A stretch of 64,000 nucleotides of DNA, from contig NZ_KB889719.1 in assembly GCF_000372745.1 (NCBI RefSeq), positions 186,001-250,000 on the forward strand, in the 5' to 3' direction. The notes under the pieces were generated by a model. The model made no database searches and was not told the origin of the DNA. It saw only the letters and a list, made by a program, of their open reading frames with translations. This document shows positions 47,609-55,765 of the stretch, one piece after another (position 1 is the first letter of the stretch; every line of letters starts with the position of its first letter). Made by a program: the position numbers and the translations under genes. Source of the stretch: Embleya scabrispora DSM 41855 (lineage in GTDB: Bacteria; Actinomycetota; Actinomycetes; Streptomycetales; Streptomycetaceae).

Positions 47609-48658
47609 CTACCCGGACATCGGTCCGCAGGCCATTCGGCCGTGCGGGCCGTCGTGCCAGGCCCACTGGCCGTCCGGCGTCACGGTGATTCCGTGCTGTT
47701 CGCGAGGAGGTTCGCCGCGGCCCCGCCACGCCGTGTAGGCGCTTTCGATCTCGTCCCACAGGTCGCGTGGGCCGCCTTCGGTCACCCGGAACGAATCGGC
47801 GCCGGGTACGTGGTCGACGGATGCCCACGACCGGCCGTCGACGTACCAGGTGGTGGACTCGCCGGCCGATGGGCCGGATCCGAAGAACACCCGCTGCTCG
47901 ATGTCGGGCACGGCCAAGCCGATGGCGAAGTCAGGGTGTTCCTCGCGGAGTCGGCGCGGGTCCGTGGTGGTGTGGCGGAGTCGACCCTTGTCCGGGTCGG
48001 TGATCACGTCACCGACGAACCGGCGTCCGTCGAACGCCCGGCGTTGCGAACGGGCGTACATGAAGGCGGCGTTGCCGACGAATCGGCCCGAGGCCGTGCC
48101 GTCGTGGTCGACGACCAGGCGCAGTAGGCCGGAGTTGTTGTAGGCCGTTCCCCAGGGCGTGAGGATGACTGCGCCGGGAACCGACTGTTCGACCCACGCG
48201 TAGGGGACGTGCCGCACCGCCATGGTGGACAGGACGAGATCGTACGGCGCGCCGGGTTCGTATCCTTCGAGCCCGTCGCCGATGACCGTGGTCGGGACGG
48301 GGTAGCTGCGACCGGTCAGCGCCTTGCGAGCGGCGATTGCCACCGAGGTGTCCACCTCGACCGAGGTCACGATGCCCCCGGTCAGGGCGGTGGCCAGCAG
48401 TGCGGTGGTCCACCCGGTGCCGGTGCCGAGTTCGAGGACGTCGTGATCCCGGCGCGCGTCGAGTTGTTCGAGCATGTACCGGACCAGGGAGGGCATCGAC
48501 GCCGACGAGGTGGGAATCAGGTCGCCGCCCTCGTCGCCATCGTCCATCTGCGTGACGAGTGGGATGTCGGCACGGACGGCCCGTGTCCAGCCTTCGGGGT
48601 CGGTGCGGCGGTCGATCCGCTCGCCCCCGACCCACACGATGTCGGGGATGTTGCGCAA
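47609..48658 (-). CDS. SAM-dependent methyltransferase, peptide-maturase/PIMT-like, N-terminally short
   Basis: A protein of up to 349 residues. NIPDIVWVGGERID, PLVTQMDDGDEGGDLIPTSSASMPSLV and MLEQLDARRDHDVLELGTGTGWTTALLA (SAM-binding motif I) match the protein-L-isoaspartate-methyltransferase-like enzymes found with ATP-grasp peptide maturases in actinomycetes. The C-terminal third (GRRFVGDVITDPDKGRLRH ... AWRGRGEPPREQHGITV) is the family's extension. The N-terminal helices that usually precede FIPD-x-IW are absent: the start must be TTG 48658 or GTG 48637, because upstream DNA codes the divergent XRE gene. No ATP-grasp gene is present, so it is an orphan. Confidence 0.75.
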   Translation of the reverse strand: MRNIPDIVWVGGERIDRRTDPEGWTRAVRADIPLVTQMDDGDEGGDLIPTSSASMPSLVRYMLEQLDARRDHDVLELGTGTGWTTALLATALTGGIVTSVEVDTSVAIAARKALTGRSYPVPTTVIGDGLEGYEPGAPYDLVLSTMAVRHVPYAWVEQSVPGAVILTPWGTAYNNSGLLRLVVDHDGTASGRFVGNAAFMYARSQRRAFDGRRFVGDVITDPDKGRLRHTTTDPRRLREEHPDFAIGLAVPDIEQRVFFGSGPSAGESTTWYVDGRSWASVDHVPGADSFRVTEGGPRDLWDEIESAYTAWRGRGEPPREQHGITVTPDGQWAWHDGPHGRMACGPMSG

Positions 48659-49475
48659 TCCCGCGCATGTAGGCGCTGAGCTGCGACGACTCCGCCGGGA
48701 GGCGGGTCTGCCCATGGCGCGGGTGGCAGAGCGAGCGGGATGGGCCGAGGGCACACAGTCCCGACTTGAGACCGGGGTGACGCCGATCAAGCCGGGCCAA
48801 GTGGCTGTACTGGCCGACATTTTGCGGCTGAGTCCCGTTACCCGGATGCGCCTGGATCGGGCCCTGGGCGTGGAACGCCCGGCGGATCCATGGTGGGTGA
48901 AGTACGGGGAAGTACTGAGCCGGAACTACGAAGAATTGATCCTCATCGAGGCGCAGGCAACTTCGATGGATGTTGCGTCGACCATCATCCCTGGTCCGAT
49001 GCAAGCTCAGGGCTATGCGCGGGCAACGCTCTTGCAGTCGCCGTTCGTGCCCGATCCTGACGACGCGGAAATGCTCCTGGAGGTTCGACTGCAACGGGCG
49101 GAGATCATCACCGAGCGCGGTGTTCCAGTTTCTGCCACTCTGCCTGAGGCCGTACTCTCCGCCGGCTTCTGCGGACGGATAGCCTTGCAAGAGCAGTTGC
49201 AATACCTGCTCGACTTGAGTCGCCTAGAGAACGTGTGTCTCAGAATCCTGCCATCCGACGCCGAGGTTCATCCGTTTCTCGGTGCGGTGACAGTGCTCGA
49301 CCTGCCGGCTCTCGATGCGCCCGTTGCGTATGCCGAGTGGGAGAGCGGATCGGCGATGATCAGGGACGTGCGGACTGTTCGTCGGCACCGGAGGAACCTG
49401 GACTACCAGCGCGCGGCGGCGCTTTCGGAAGATCAGTCGCAGCGCTTGATGCAGAGCAGATTGGAAGCGCTTTGA
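48639..49475 (+). CDS. XRE-family regulator with DUF5753 domain
   Basis: A 278-residue regulator. The helix-turn-helix is AELRRLRREAGLPMARVAERAGWAEGTQSRLETGVTPI (about residues 13-50). DUF5753 follows (about 85-270): IEAQATSMDVASTIIPGPMQAQGYARATL, VRLQRAEIITERGVPVSATLPEAVL, ENVCLRILPSDAEVHPFLGAVTVLDLPA. The start is ATG 48639 or ATG 48648; neither has a ribosome-binding site, and both overlap or abut the divergent methyltransferase start. Its stop overlaps the TTG start of a DUF397 gene (TTGA). XRE-DUF5753/DUF397 pairs are abundant in streptomycetes; DUF397 partners are thought to modulate the regulator. Confidence 0.88.
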   Translation: MSGMLRNPAHVGAELRRLRREAGLPMARVAERAGWAEGTQSRLETGVTPIKPGQVAVLADILRLSPVTRMRLDRALGVERPADPWWVKYGEVLSRNYEELILIEAQATSMDVASTIIPGPMQAQGYARATLLQSPFVPDPDDAEMLLEVRLQRAEIITERGVPVSATLPEAVLSAGFCGRIALQEQLQYLLDLSRLENVCLRILPSDAEVHPFLGAVTVLDLPALDAPVAYAEWESGSAMIRDVRTVRRHRRNLDYQRAAALSEDQSQRLMQSRLEAL

Positions 49476-49654
49476 CCACCATTGACACGTACGCATGGCG
49501 TAAGGCCAGTCATTCATCGGGTAGCGAGTCGTGCGTTGAGGTAGCCCCCCTCCCGGCGTCCACAGGCATACGTGACACCAAGGACCGGGAGCGCGGTCAC
49601 CTGGAGATCGGCCCAGCCGCATGGGATGAACTGCTGCGCGCCATCCGGGACTAG
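49472..49654 (+). CDS. DUF397 protein
   Basis: A 60-residue protein starting TTG 49472, four bases inside the XRE stop. Motifs: YAWRKASHSSGSESCVEVAPL (the W-x-KSSySG-x-e-gCVEVA pattern), IRDTKDRERGHLEIGPAAWDELLRAIRD (the DSK/DTK and F-x-W-like ending). Family members act with the preceding XRE/DUF5753 regulator as a small accessory or toxin-antitoxin-like partner; exact role is unsettled. Translational coupling supports a 1:1 partnership. Confidence 0.88.
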   Translation: MTTIDTYAWRKASHSSGSESCVEVAPLPASTGIRDTKDRERGHLEIGPAAWDELLRAIRD

Positions 49655-49732
49655 GACCTGTACGAAGTGCCGGCGGCCACCGCGTCGGGTCGGGTGCGCG
49701 GTCGGCCCACCGGGCCACGCACCCGATCGGGA

Positions 49733-50947
49733 CTACCGGCCACTTTGCGGGCGGCGCCAGGGCACGGTCGGGAACACCCGGTCGACGTCGGAGCGATCGG
49801 CTCCCTCGACCGCGATGTCGCCGGCCACCGACAGGTCGAGATGAGCGAAGTATGGAGCCAGTTCCGCCAGTGCGGCCAGCGGCTCGCCGTCGACCTCGTA
49901 GCGTGAGATGTCCAGTCCCCTGATCCGCAGGGATTCGAGCTGGGGCAGGATTGACGACTTCTTCAGCGCGGCCAGCACGCCATGGTCCCCTGCGTCGAAC
50001 CGCGCCCGGCCCAGGTCCAGATTCCTCAGGCGCGGATAACCGGCGGCCTCCAACCCGTCGAGCTGCTCGATCGGGCATTCGGCGCCGTGGACGTCCGGCA
50101 GGATTTCCAGCTCCAAACTCACCAGACCCGGCAGCGTGACGAAATCCGGCTCCGAGCCGGGCAACACCGAGCCGTCGGATATGACGGCGCCCCGAAGCCG
50201 CAGATCGGTGAGCGCATCCACGCCCACCCAGTGGAACAGCAGCGCGCCCTCGATGGTCAATGACCGCAGCGACGGGAGCGACTGCCACACGGCAGCGGTC
50301 GCTGCGCCGACGAATCCCTCGTCGTAGTGGTCCATCGGGTCGATCCAGCCGCCGGTCGAGGTCGGGCCCGACTCGTACAGGTGCTGGAAGTCGTAGCCGA
50401 AGTACATGCTGATGAGCCGGTCACGCCGCCGGCCGGCCAGTGATACGGCCGCGCTCCGCGCGGAGTGGTGGTAGTCCGTGAGGTGCAGCCGCAGTCCCCG
50501 CAGTCGACCGGCGGCCGGATGCGACAACAGGGCGTCGATCAGCACACCTTCCCACTGCTCGGGGGTGACGCCGTCGACGTCCGCGGCGGGCAGGCGTTCC
50601 GCCAGGACGCGCTCGACCAGGGCCCGCCGCTGCGGCCGGGTGAGCGGAGCCGCCCGGAAGCGGGCTTTGTCGAGGAAGCCCCGTGACCACGTGAACTGCC
50701 ACGAGCCGTCCGCACGCAGACCGTCCAGCCCCCACCAGCGCTCCACCGTCCGGTAGGCATCGGCCAGTTCCGCAACGTCCGCCTGCTCCTTCCGATGGCG
50801 GTACTCCAAAAGGATCGCCGCGCCGCGGGGGTCACCCTTCTCGACCAGGCTTTGGGCATAGCCACACCAGGCGTCCCAGTCCTCGGAGGTCGGTTCGGCC
50901 GTCGTATCAGGGGGAGTCACGCCGCTGTCCTCTTCTGTCGCCGACAC
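49733..50947 (-). CDS. TIGR02996-type, leucine-rich-repeat-like protein
   Basis: A 404-residue protein probably cytosolic (no signal peptide). The N-terminal AWCGYAQSLVEKGDPRGAAILLEYRHRK (about residues 25-52) matches the repeat-companion domain TIGR02996, whose consensus has D-x-L-x-ERGDPRGEFI. The C-terminal half contains irregular leucine-rich repeats: LPSLRSLTIEGALLFHW, DALTDLRLRGAVISD, LPGLVSLELEILPDV, YPRLRNLDLGRARF, LPQLESLRIRGLDIS, APYFAHLDLSVAG. Function unknown; such pairs suggest protein-protein interaction. GTG 50947. Confidence 0.75.
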   Translation of the reverse strand: MSATEEDSGVTPPDTTAEPTSEDWDAWCGYAQSLVEKGDPRGAAILLEYRHRKEQADVAELADAYRTVERWWGLDGLRADGSWQFTWSRGFLDKARFRAAPLTRPQRRALVERVLAERLPAADVDGVTPEQWEGVLIDALLSHPAAGRLRGLRLHLTDYHHSARSAAVSLAGRRRDRLISMYFGYDFQHLYESGPTSTGGWIDPMDHYDEGFVGAATAAVWQSLPSLRSLTIEGALLFHWVGVDALTDLRLRGAVISDGSVLPGSEPDFVTLPGLVSLELEILPDVHGAECPIEQLDGLEAAGYPRLRNLDLGRARFDAGDHGVLAALKKSSILPQLESLRIRGLDISRYEVDGEPLAALAELAPYFAHLDLSVAGDIAVEGADRSDVDRVFPTVPWRRPQSGR

Positions 50948-51277
50948 GAGCAGCCATGATCGGCTGCTCCACCGACAAGCCGTGGCGGGTCCGAACGGGC
51001 GGGCGAACAGTACGTCATCAGCGCGCCGCGGGGCACGTGGGGCAAACAGCGCTCACTGCTGCGTTCCTCAAGGGGTGTACATGAACCGGCGCCCCTTGGA
51101 GGGGACTTCCGCCGGAGTATGGGCCAGGGCAGACGGGCCCATGAGGCTCTTTCGGCGCCGGCGGCGTCACCGCGTGTGGGTGTCTGTATCGACCGACCCC
51201 TGCACGCCCGAGGGCCCCACCGCATGCGCGGCGGGGCCCGAACCCGAGCTTGTCGTCGGTTTTTCGATGTGTGTGGG
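50948..51277. other. 330-base interval between two minus-strand genes
   Basis: It holds the terminator of the DUF4232 lipoprotein (51212-51239) and, presumably, the promoter of the repeat-protein gene, which I could not place. No further gene is visible. Confidence 0.5.
51212..51239 (-). terminator. terminator of the DUF4232 lipoprotein gene
   Basis: GGGCCCC (51212-51218) pairs with GGGGCCC (51233-51239) with an inner CGCATGCG palindrome; 39 bases below the stop. Confidence 0.7.
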
Positions 51278-51988
51278 TCAGCCGCCCTGGCCGGCGCTGC
51301 CGATCGGGCCGACGTTGATCGGGGAGCCGGAGCCGTCCGTGACGGCCAGCGTGGCGGCGCCGGGCCAGCGCAGGGTGACCGACTTGGTCTCTCCGGGCGG
51401 GGTCACCTTCAGGCCGGTGATGCGGACGCCGGAGCCGCCGCTGTCGTTGGTCGGGTAGTTGATGCCGAAGGACACCGACTTGTCGCTCTTGAGGGTGAAC
51501 GCGTCCGCCGGCTGGCCGGTGCGCTTCGCGGACAGCGGTCCCTGGCTGGTCTCCAGGTCGACGCCGGCGAATCCGGACATCGTGCAGTTGTGGCCGATGT
51601 TCTTGAACGTGACCGCGACGGTGCCGTTGGCGTCGCCGCCGATGGTGCTGTCCATGGCCGTGATCTTCAGGTCGTCGGTGCGGCACTTGCCGATCGAGCC
51701 GTTGTCGCCGGCGCCGGTCCCGGCGGTCGTGGTCTGTCCGCTGCTGCTCTTGCCGGCGGAGTCCTTCCCGGTGGAGTTCCCCCCGCCGCTCTGATTGCCG
51801 CCCGTACTCGTGCCCGTGCCCGCGCCGTTGCTCGCCGAGCCGGGCGGGGTGGCCGCGCCGGCGGCCGGGGGAGCGGGTGAAGAGCCCTTCGCGGCGTTGC
51901 CCGAGTCCGTGTCCTGGCACGCCGTCATCAGCATGGCGCCGACGAGGGCTGCGGAGACGAGAAGGGCCTTGCGACGGTTGCCGGACAT
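51278..51988 (-). CDS. DUF4232 lipoprotein
   Basis: A 236-residue lipoprotein. Signal MSGNRRKALLVSAALVGAML with lipobox MTAC (Cys about residue 24). A Ser/Gly/Thr/Ala-rich linker (about 27-98) leads to a DUF4232 beta domain (about 100-236): KCRTDDLKITAMDST, GTVAVTFKNIGHNCTMSGFAGVDLE (the NxGxxxCxLxGYPgv pattern with two Cys), GINYPTNDSGGSGVRI and VTLRWPGAATLAV. DUF4232 proteins are common actinobacterial surface lipoproteins of unknown function. ATG 51988 follows GGGGATC. Confidence 0.85.
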   Translation of the reverse strand: MSGNRRKALLVSAALVGAMLMTACQDTDSGNAAKGSSPAPPAAGAATPPGSASNGAGTGTSTGGNQSGGGNSTGKDSAGKSSSGQTTTAGTGAGDNGSIGKCRTDDLKITAMDSTIGGDANGTVAVTFKNIGHNCTMSGFAGVDLETSQGPLSAKRTGQPADAFTLKSDKSVSFGINYPTNDSGGSGVRITGLKVTPPGETKSVTLRWPGAATLAVTDGSGSPINVGPIGSAGQGG

Positions 51989-52633
51989 GAAAGATCCCCT
52001 GGTAGCCGGTGGTTGAGGCCGAGGCGGTTCGGCTCCTCGGTGCTTGCCTGATCACTATGGAACGGCTGTGCGCCGAGAAGATACGGGCATCGCCGTTCCA
52101 CGACACCGCTGTCGCAGACCGGTGACATGGTCACGCGAAGGAACGCGGGTCGGCCCGGTGCGCACTGTTCGGCGCCCTGGCAACGACACGTTTGCCCTGG
52201 TCACACCCATCGCGGCGGAGCTCGATGGACAGTGTTACAGGAGTCCCGCCGACCCGCGGTGCCCTCGCCGCTCCCATGGTCGGCGCAGCGATACCCAGTC
52301 CCCATCACACGTGTCTCCTCCGGACCGCCGCACCCGGACCGACACGCGGGACCGACACCTTGGCGGTTCCCGGCGGTCACGCCCGGTATCGACACGTCAC
52401 CCCTGCCTTGGCCGTCCATGCCCACGCCCACCTGACAGTGCTCCGCAAGTAACAATTCCCAAAAGGGGTTTCACCGGCGATGACGGACGACTGGCCCGGC
52501 CGGGCCTGCCCGAGATCCGCCGACCGATCGCCCGCCTCGTCCATCGGCGACCCTCGCCGTTCACGCACGTCCCGTACCGGTCCCACCGGCGACGCCGATC
52601 CCGACATCGTGCCCACTTCGGCCACTACATGGT
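51989..52633. other. 645-base intergenic region, no gene seen
   Basis: Between the DUF4232 start and the stop of the hydrolase gene. Base composition is somewhat less biased at codon third positions than in neighbours, and the open frames present are Arg/Pro/Ser-rich with no family resemblance. TGGACAGTGTTACAGG near 52227 faintly resembles the cluster operator but lacks its symmetry. I identify only the presumed promoter zone of the lipoprotein. Confidence 0.5.
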
Positions 52634-53674
52634 TCAGTCGCCCAGCTCGATCGCGCGGTGTACGTCCTCGGCATAGGCCTCGGGCTGTTCCCAGGCCGCG
52701 AAATGACCGCCGGCACCGTGCTCCACGTAGGCGCAAACGTTCAGGAACGCCTCGGCGTAGCTTCGAGGCTCCGGCTTGATGTCGCGCGGGAACACGGAGA
52801 GCACGGTCGGCGTGTCGATCCGGCCGGGGAGGGCGACCGGTTCGACATAGGTGGTGAAAGAGGTGCCGATCGTGCCGGTGACCCAGTAGGCGGTGACCCA
52901 GGTGAGGAGCTCGTCCGGGGTGAAGGCCGACTCGTCGGACCAGGACTCCAGTTTCTCGACGATCCATGCCGCGAGGCCGGCGGGTGAGTCGCCGAGGGCG
53001 ACGGCGAGCGTGTTCGGCCGCGTCGACTGCTCCGCGATGTACCCGCCCTCGGCCCGGAACCACTGCGCCGCCCGGCCGAGGTAGGCCGCCGCGTCGGGCG
53101 CGAGCTTCGCCGGGTCCGCCGTGAGCGCACGCTGCGGGGCGACGTTCGTGAGGTGCAGGGCGGCCACCCGGCCCGGGTGTTCGGCCGCGAGGAGTTCCGC
53201 GACGGTGCCACCCACGTCGCCCCCGGACACCGTGTACCGCGAGTAGCCGAGCTCCTCCAGAGCAGCCGCCACGATGCCGGCGATCCGGTTGGCCGACATA
53301 CCGGAAACGGTGAGCGGGGCCGCGAACGGGAAGCCCGGCAGCGCGGGTACCACCACGTGCGTGTCCGCGAGCAAAGGCAGGACGCGCTCGAACCGCAACA
53401 CCGAGTCCGGCCAGCCGTGCAGCAGTACGACAACCGGGGCGCCGGGATCCGCGGACCGCTGGTGGATCACCCGCAGGTCGGTGTCGCCTGCCCGTACGGT
53501 CACCCAGGGGTACTCGCCGATGCGGCGCTCGTGCACGTCCCAGTCGTACCCGTTCGTCCAGCGTTCGAGCAGTTCGTCGAGGCGCGTGCCGCCGATGCCG
53601 CGCGTCCCGTCGGCACTCCACGGGGTCGTGACACGCCGTGTCCGCCGGAGTCGGTCCCGCATCTCGTCGTTCAT
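52634..53674 (-). CDS. epoxide hydrolase-like alpha/beta hydrolase
   Basis: A 346-residue protein. The N-terminal epoxide-hydrolase-type segment (LDELLERWTNGYDWDVHERRIGEYPWVTVRAGDTDLRVIHQRS) precedes the alpha/beta hydrolase core VVVLLHGWPDSVLRFERVLPLL (oxyanion HGWPDS), YTVSGGDVGGTVAELLAAEHPGRV (nucleophile GGDVGG, Asp), a cap region, and AYVEHGAGGHFAAWEQPEAYAEDV containing the catalytic His (GGHFAA). GGDxGG with HGWP is typical of microsomal-type epoxide hydrolases. ATG 53674 lies inside an operator; ATG 53662 is an alternative. It is divergent from, and probably controlled by, the TetR at 53712. Confidence 0.85.
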   Translation of the reverse strand: MNDEMRDRLRRTRRVTTPWSADGTRGIGGTRLDELLERWTNGYDWDVHERRIGEYPWVTVRAGDTDLRVIHQRSADPGAPVVVLLHGWPDSVLRFERVLPLLADTHVVVPALPGFPFAAPLTVSGMSANRIAGIVAAALEELGYSRYTVSGGDVGGTVAELLAAEHPGRVAALHLTNVAPQRALTADPAKLAPDAAAYLGRAAQWFRAEGGYIAEQSTRPNTLAVALGDSPAGLAAWIVEKLESWSDESAFTPDELLTWVTAYWVTGTIGTSFTTYVEPVALPGRIDTPTVLSVFPRDIKPEPRSYAEAFLNVCAYVEHGAGGHFAAWEQPEAYAEDVHRAIELGD

Positions 53675-53713
53675 GTGTATCAGCGTACACATGATGTGTA
53701 TGCTCGTACACAT
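53673..53713. promoter_or_regulatory. twin TetR operators between divergent starts
   Basis: Two copies of one inverted repeat, ATGTGTA-N6-TACACAT, at 53673-53692 and 53694-53713, one base apart. The first contains the hydrolase ATG and the second the TetR ATG, so both genes are probably leaderless or nearly so and repressed together. Confidence 0.8.
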
Positions 53714-54272
53714 GACTTTGCGCAATGCGGCCGCGACCAGGCAGCGGATCCTGGAGCACGCACAACGCCAGTTCGCCCAGCGTGGGTACGCGGCGATCAC
53801 GGTCAAAGGCGTGGCCGACGCGGCCGGTGTGTCTCCGAACCTCATCACGCGTTACTTCGGCGGCAAGGACGGCCTTTTCCTGGCGGCAACCCAGGTGGAG
53901 ATCCCCGTCTCCGACTCCTTCGACGGCGACCGTTCCACACTGGGTTCGCGGCTGGCGGCAAGCATTGTCCAGCGCTGGTTCGGTACGCCCGGGGAGGATC
54001 CGCTGCTCGTGCTGCAACGCGCGTCCGGCGAACGCCGGGAGGCGGCGGAGGCGCTGGCCGCCTTCCTCGATACGAACTCGCTGGAACCGCTGCACCGTTA
54101 CCTGCGCGCCGGCGGCCTGGACGACGCGGACGCCCGCAGTCGAGCCGAAGCGATCGACGCCTTCGTGCTCGGCGTCTCGACCCGCCGCCGGGTCCTGCGT
54201 TCCGAACTCGGCGACCCCGCCGATCTCCAGGCCTGGCTGGGCGCCACCATCCAACGCCTCGCCGACGGGTGA
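53712..54272 (+). CDS. TetR-family regulator of the divergent hydrolase
   Basis: A 186-residue TetR protein. Helix-turn-helix: RQRILEHAQRQFAQRGYAAITVKGVADAAGVSPNLITRYFGGKDGLFLAA (residues about 9-58), with the NLITRYFGGK recognition helix. The C-terminal domain resembles the TetR_C_7/17-type actinomycete domain (LASIVQRWFGTPGEDPLLVLQRASGERREAAEALAAFLD). ATG 53712 overlaps the end of its own operator; an in-frame ATG at 53700 inside the operator is possible. Confidence 0.88.
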   Translation: MTLRNAAATRQRILEHAQRQFAQRGYAAITVKGVADAAGVSPNLITRYFGGKDGLFLAATQVEIPVSDSFDGDRSTLGSRLAASIVQRWFGTPGEDPLLVLQRASGERREAAEALAAFLDTNSLEPLHRYLRAGGLDDADARSRAEAIDAFVLGVSTRRRVLRSELGDPADLQAWLGATIQRLADG

Positions 54273-54466
54273 CGGCAGGAAGTCCCAAAACTCGGCTTCC
54301 AGTCGGCACCTGCGGTCCGGTCATCACATCCGCCCGAACCATGGCGATCGCGCCACTGTCGTGGTGACCGAGAAGACGAGCGCCACCCGGCCCCCGCGCG
54401 TCGACTCGGTCGGCCGCGCCCGGTCGGTGCGTGTCTTCGACCCTCTGGCTTGCGAGTTCGATCCAG

Positions 54467-54504
54467 ACAGTAGTGTATGGACGAATCCATGCAGCACTGT
54501 ATGG
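54467..54504. promoter_or_regulatory. operator pair upstream of the DUF6463-like gene
   Basis: ACAGTAGTGTATGG (54467-54480) and, inverted, CAGCACTGTATGG (54492-54504). The 11-base core ACAGTAGTGTA is identical to the element at 55530-55544 upstream of the TetR at 54943-55524, read on the opposite strand. Confidence 0.6.
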
Positions 54505-54531
54505 ACGACGATTCGAGCGAGGTGATGCGGC

Positions 54532-54924
54532 ATGTTGCCGGACACGGGCATCAACCCACGGACAATGGCGGCCGCGCGCTGGTGCGGTCGGCTGCTCATC
54601 GGCATCGGCCTGCTGCATCTGGCGTATGGGCTCGTGACCTACTGGTCGGACGCCACCGCCATTGCCGGCGGCGGTTTCGGTGGGGCGAGTGGCGACGTCG
54701 AGCACGAGCGCTTCTTCTGGTTCATGCTCGGTGGCCCGGCGATGCTCCTGGCCGGTGCCTGGGCCCGCCATGAATTCCTCCGCGCCGGACGGCTTCCGCG
54801 CATCCTCGCGTGGTACATCGCGCTGCTGGCGGCCACGGTCGTCTTCCTGCCGGACAGCGGCTTCTGGTTGTTCTGGCCGGTGGCCGCGATGGCCTTCGTA
54901 GCCTCGCCCGGGTCGCGGACATGA
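54532..54924 (+). CDS. small membrane protein, DUF6463-like
   Basis: A 130-residue protein with four membrane segments: AARWCGRLLIGIGLLHLAYGLVTYW, FFWFMLGGPAMLLAGAWARH, RILAWYIALLAATVVFLPDSGF and WLFWPVAAMAFVA. The HERFFWFMLGG motif and overall plan match small integral proteins annotated DUF6463. Function unknown. ATG 54532 has GAGGTG upstream. It converges on a TetR gene whose operator sequence recurs before this gene, so it is likely the regulated target. Confidence 0.7.
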   Translation: MLPDTGINPRTMAAARWCGRLLIGIGLLHLAYGLVTYWSDATAIAGGGFGGASGDVEHERFFWFMLGGPAMLLAGAWARHEFLRAGRLPRILAWYIALLAATVVFLPDSGFWLFWPVAAMAFVASPGSRT

Positions 54925-54942
54925 GGCCGCGACGGGCCCGGG

Positions 54943-55524
54943 TCAGTCCGCCGCGTCGATACCCAGAACCGTGGCGAGATGGGTCAGCGTGACAGCCGCC
55001 TCGGCGTCGTCGTCGGCCAGTTCGGTGACCACGCCGGCTGCGGTGCGGCGCAGCTGGAGCCAGCCGGTGTACGCGGCGTAGGCGACAACCGCCTGCCGTC
55101 GCGCGGCGGTTGGGTCGTACCCCTTGGCCCGATAGACCTCGGAGACGAACTCCACGCGCCGCGCGGTCACCCGGTGCAGCACCGGGCCGACCAGCGGGTG
55201 GTCGGTGTCCGCGGCCAGCGCGGGCTCCAGGCGCGAATAGCTGTCCGGACTCAGCGCCCGGGTGAAGAGCAGGCGCAATCGTTCACCGGGATCCGGGACT
55301 TCGCGCAGCTCGGCGATGACCATGGTGGTGGCGCTCTCCTCCCAGCTTTCCAATGCCGCGGTCAGCAACGCGTCACGGTCCTTGAAGTACCAGTAGAAGC
55401 TGCCGCGCGAGATGCCCAACCGCTTGGCCAGCACGTCCACGCGCACCGCCGCCACGCCCCCGTCGACGAGCGCCCCGACGGCAGCGTCGACCCACTCCGC
55501 CCGCGTCACCTGCGTCTTCGCCAC
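54943..55524 (-). CDS. TetR-family transcriptional regulator
   Basis: A 193-residue TetR protein. Helix-turn-helix: TRAEWVDAAVGALVDGGVAAVRVDVLAKRLGISRGSFYWYFKDRDALLTA (about residues 7-56), with the classical SRGSFYWYFKDR recognition helix. The C-terminal domain is helical (LFTRALSPDSYSRLEPALAADTDHPLVGPVLHRVTARRVEFVSEVYRAKGYD). GTG 55524 begins only five bases from its operator. It converges on the DUF6463-like gene. Confidence 0.88.
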   Translation of the reverse strand: MAKTQVTRAEWVDAAVGALVDGGVAAVRVDVLAKRLGISRGSFYWYFKDRDALLTAALESWEESATTMVIAELREVPDPGERLRLLFTRALSPDSYSRLEPALAADTDHPLVGPVLHRVTARRVEFVSEVYRAKGYDPTAARRQAVVAYAAYTGWLQLRRTAAGVVTELADDDAEAAVTLTHLATVLGIDAAD

Positions 55525-55529
55525 ATACG

Positions 55530-55544
55530 TACACTACTGTATGG
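55530..55544 (-). promoter_or_regulatory. operator upstream of the TetR gene
   Basis: TACACTACTGTATGG on plus, i.e. CCATACAGTAGTGTA in the direction of the gene. TACA/TGTA form the arms. The core is shared with 54467-54480, supporting one regulator for both promoters. Confidence 0.6.
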
Positions 55545-55765
55545 AAAGGTACGTTTACCGCCGTCAGGCCGCGCGCCCCCGAAGCGGCGGCGCTCGGACG
55601 GTCGCGCGGAGGGTCGACGCGCCGCCTCGCGTGCGGCCGCCACCGCCGCCCACCGTCTCGACCCGCGTCGTTCGGTTGCTCCGGTGCCGATGGGCGACAG
55701 TGCCGGCGATCCCTCGTTCGTATGTGTGGGCGAAACCTTTCGGGTTCGGGATCGTTGGCGACGGC

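Noticed and set aside
52044-52633. Possible extra gene between the DUF4232 lipoprotein and the hydrolase
   Set aside because: The open frames are Arg/Pro/Ser-rich, lack ribosome-binding sites and show no domain or signal peptide.
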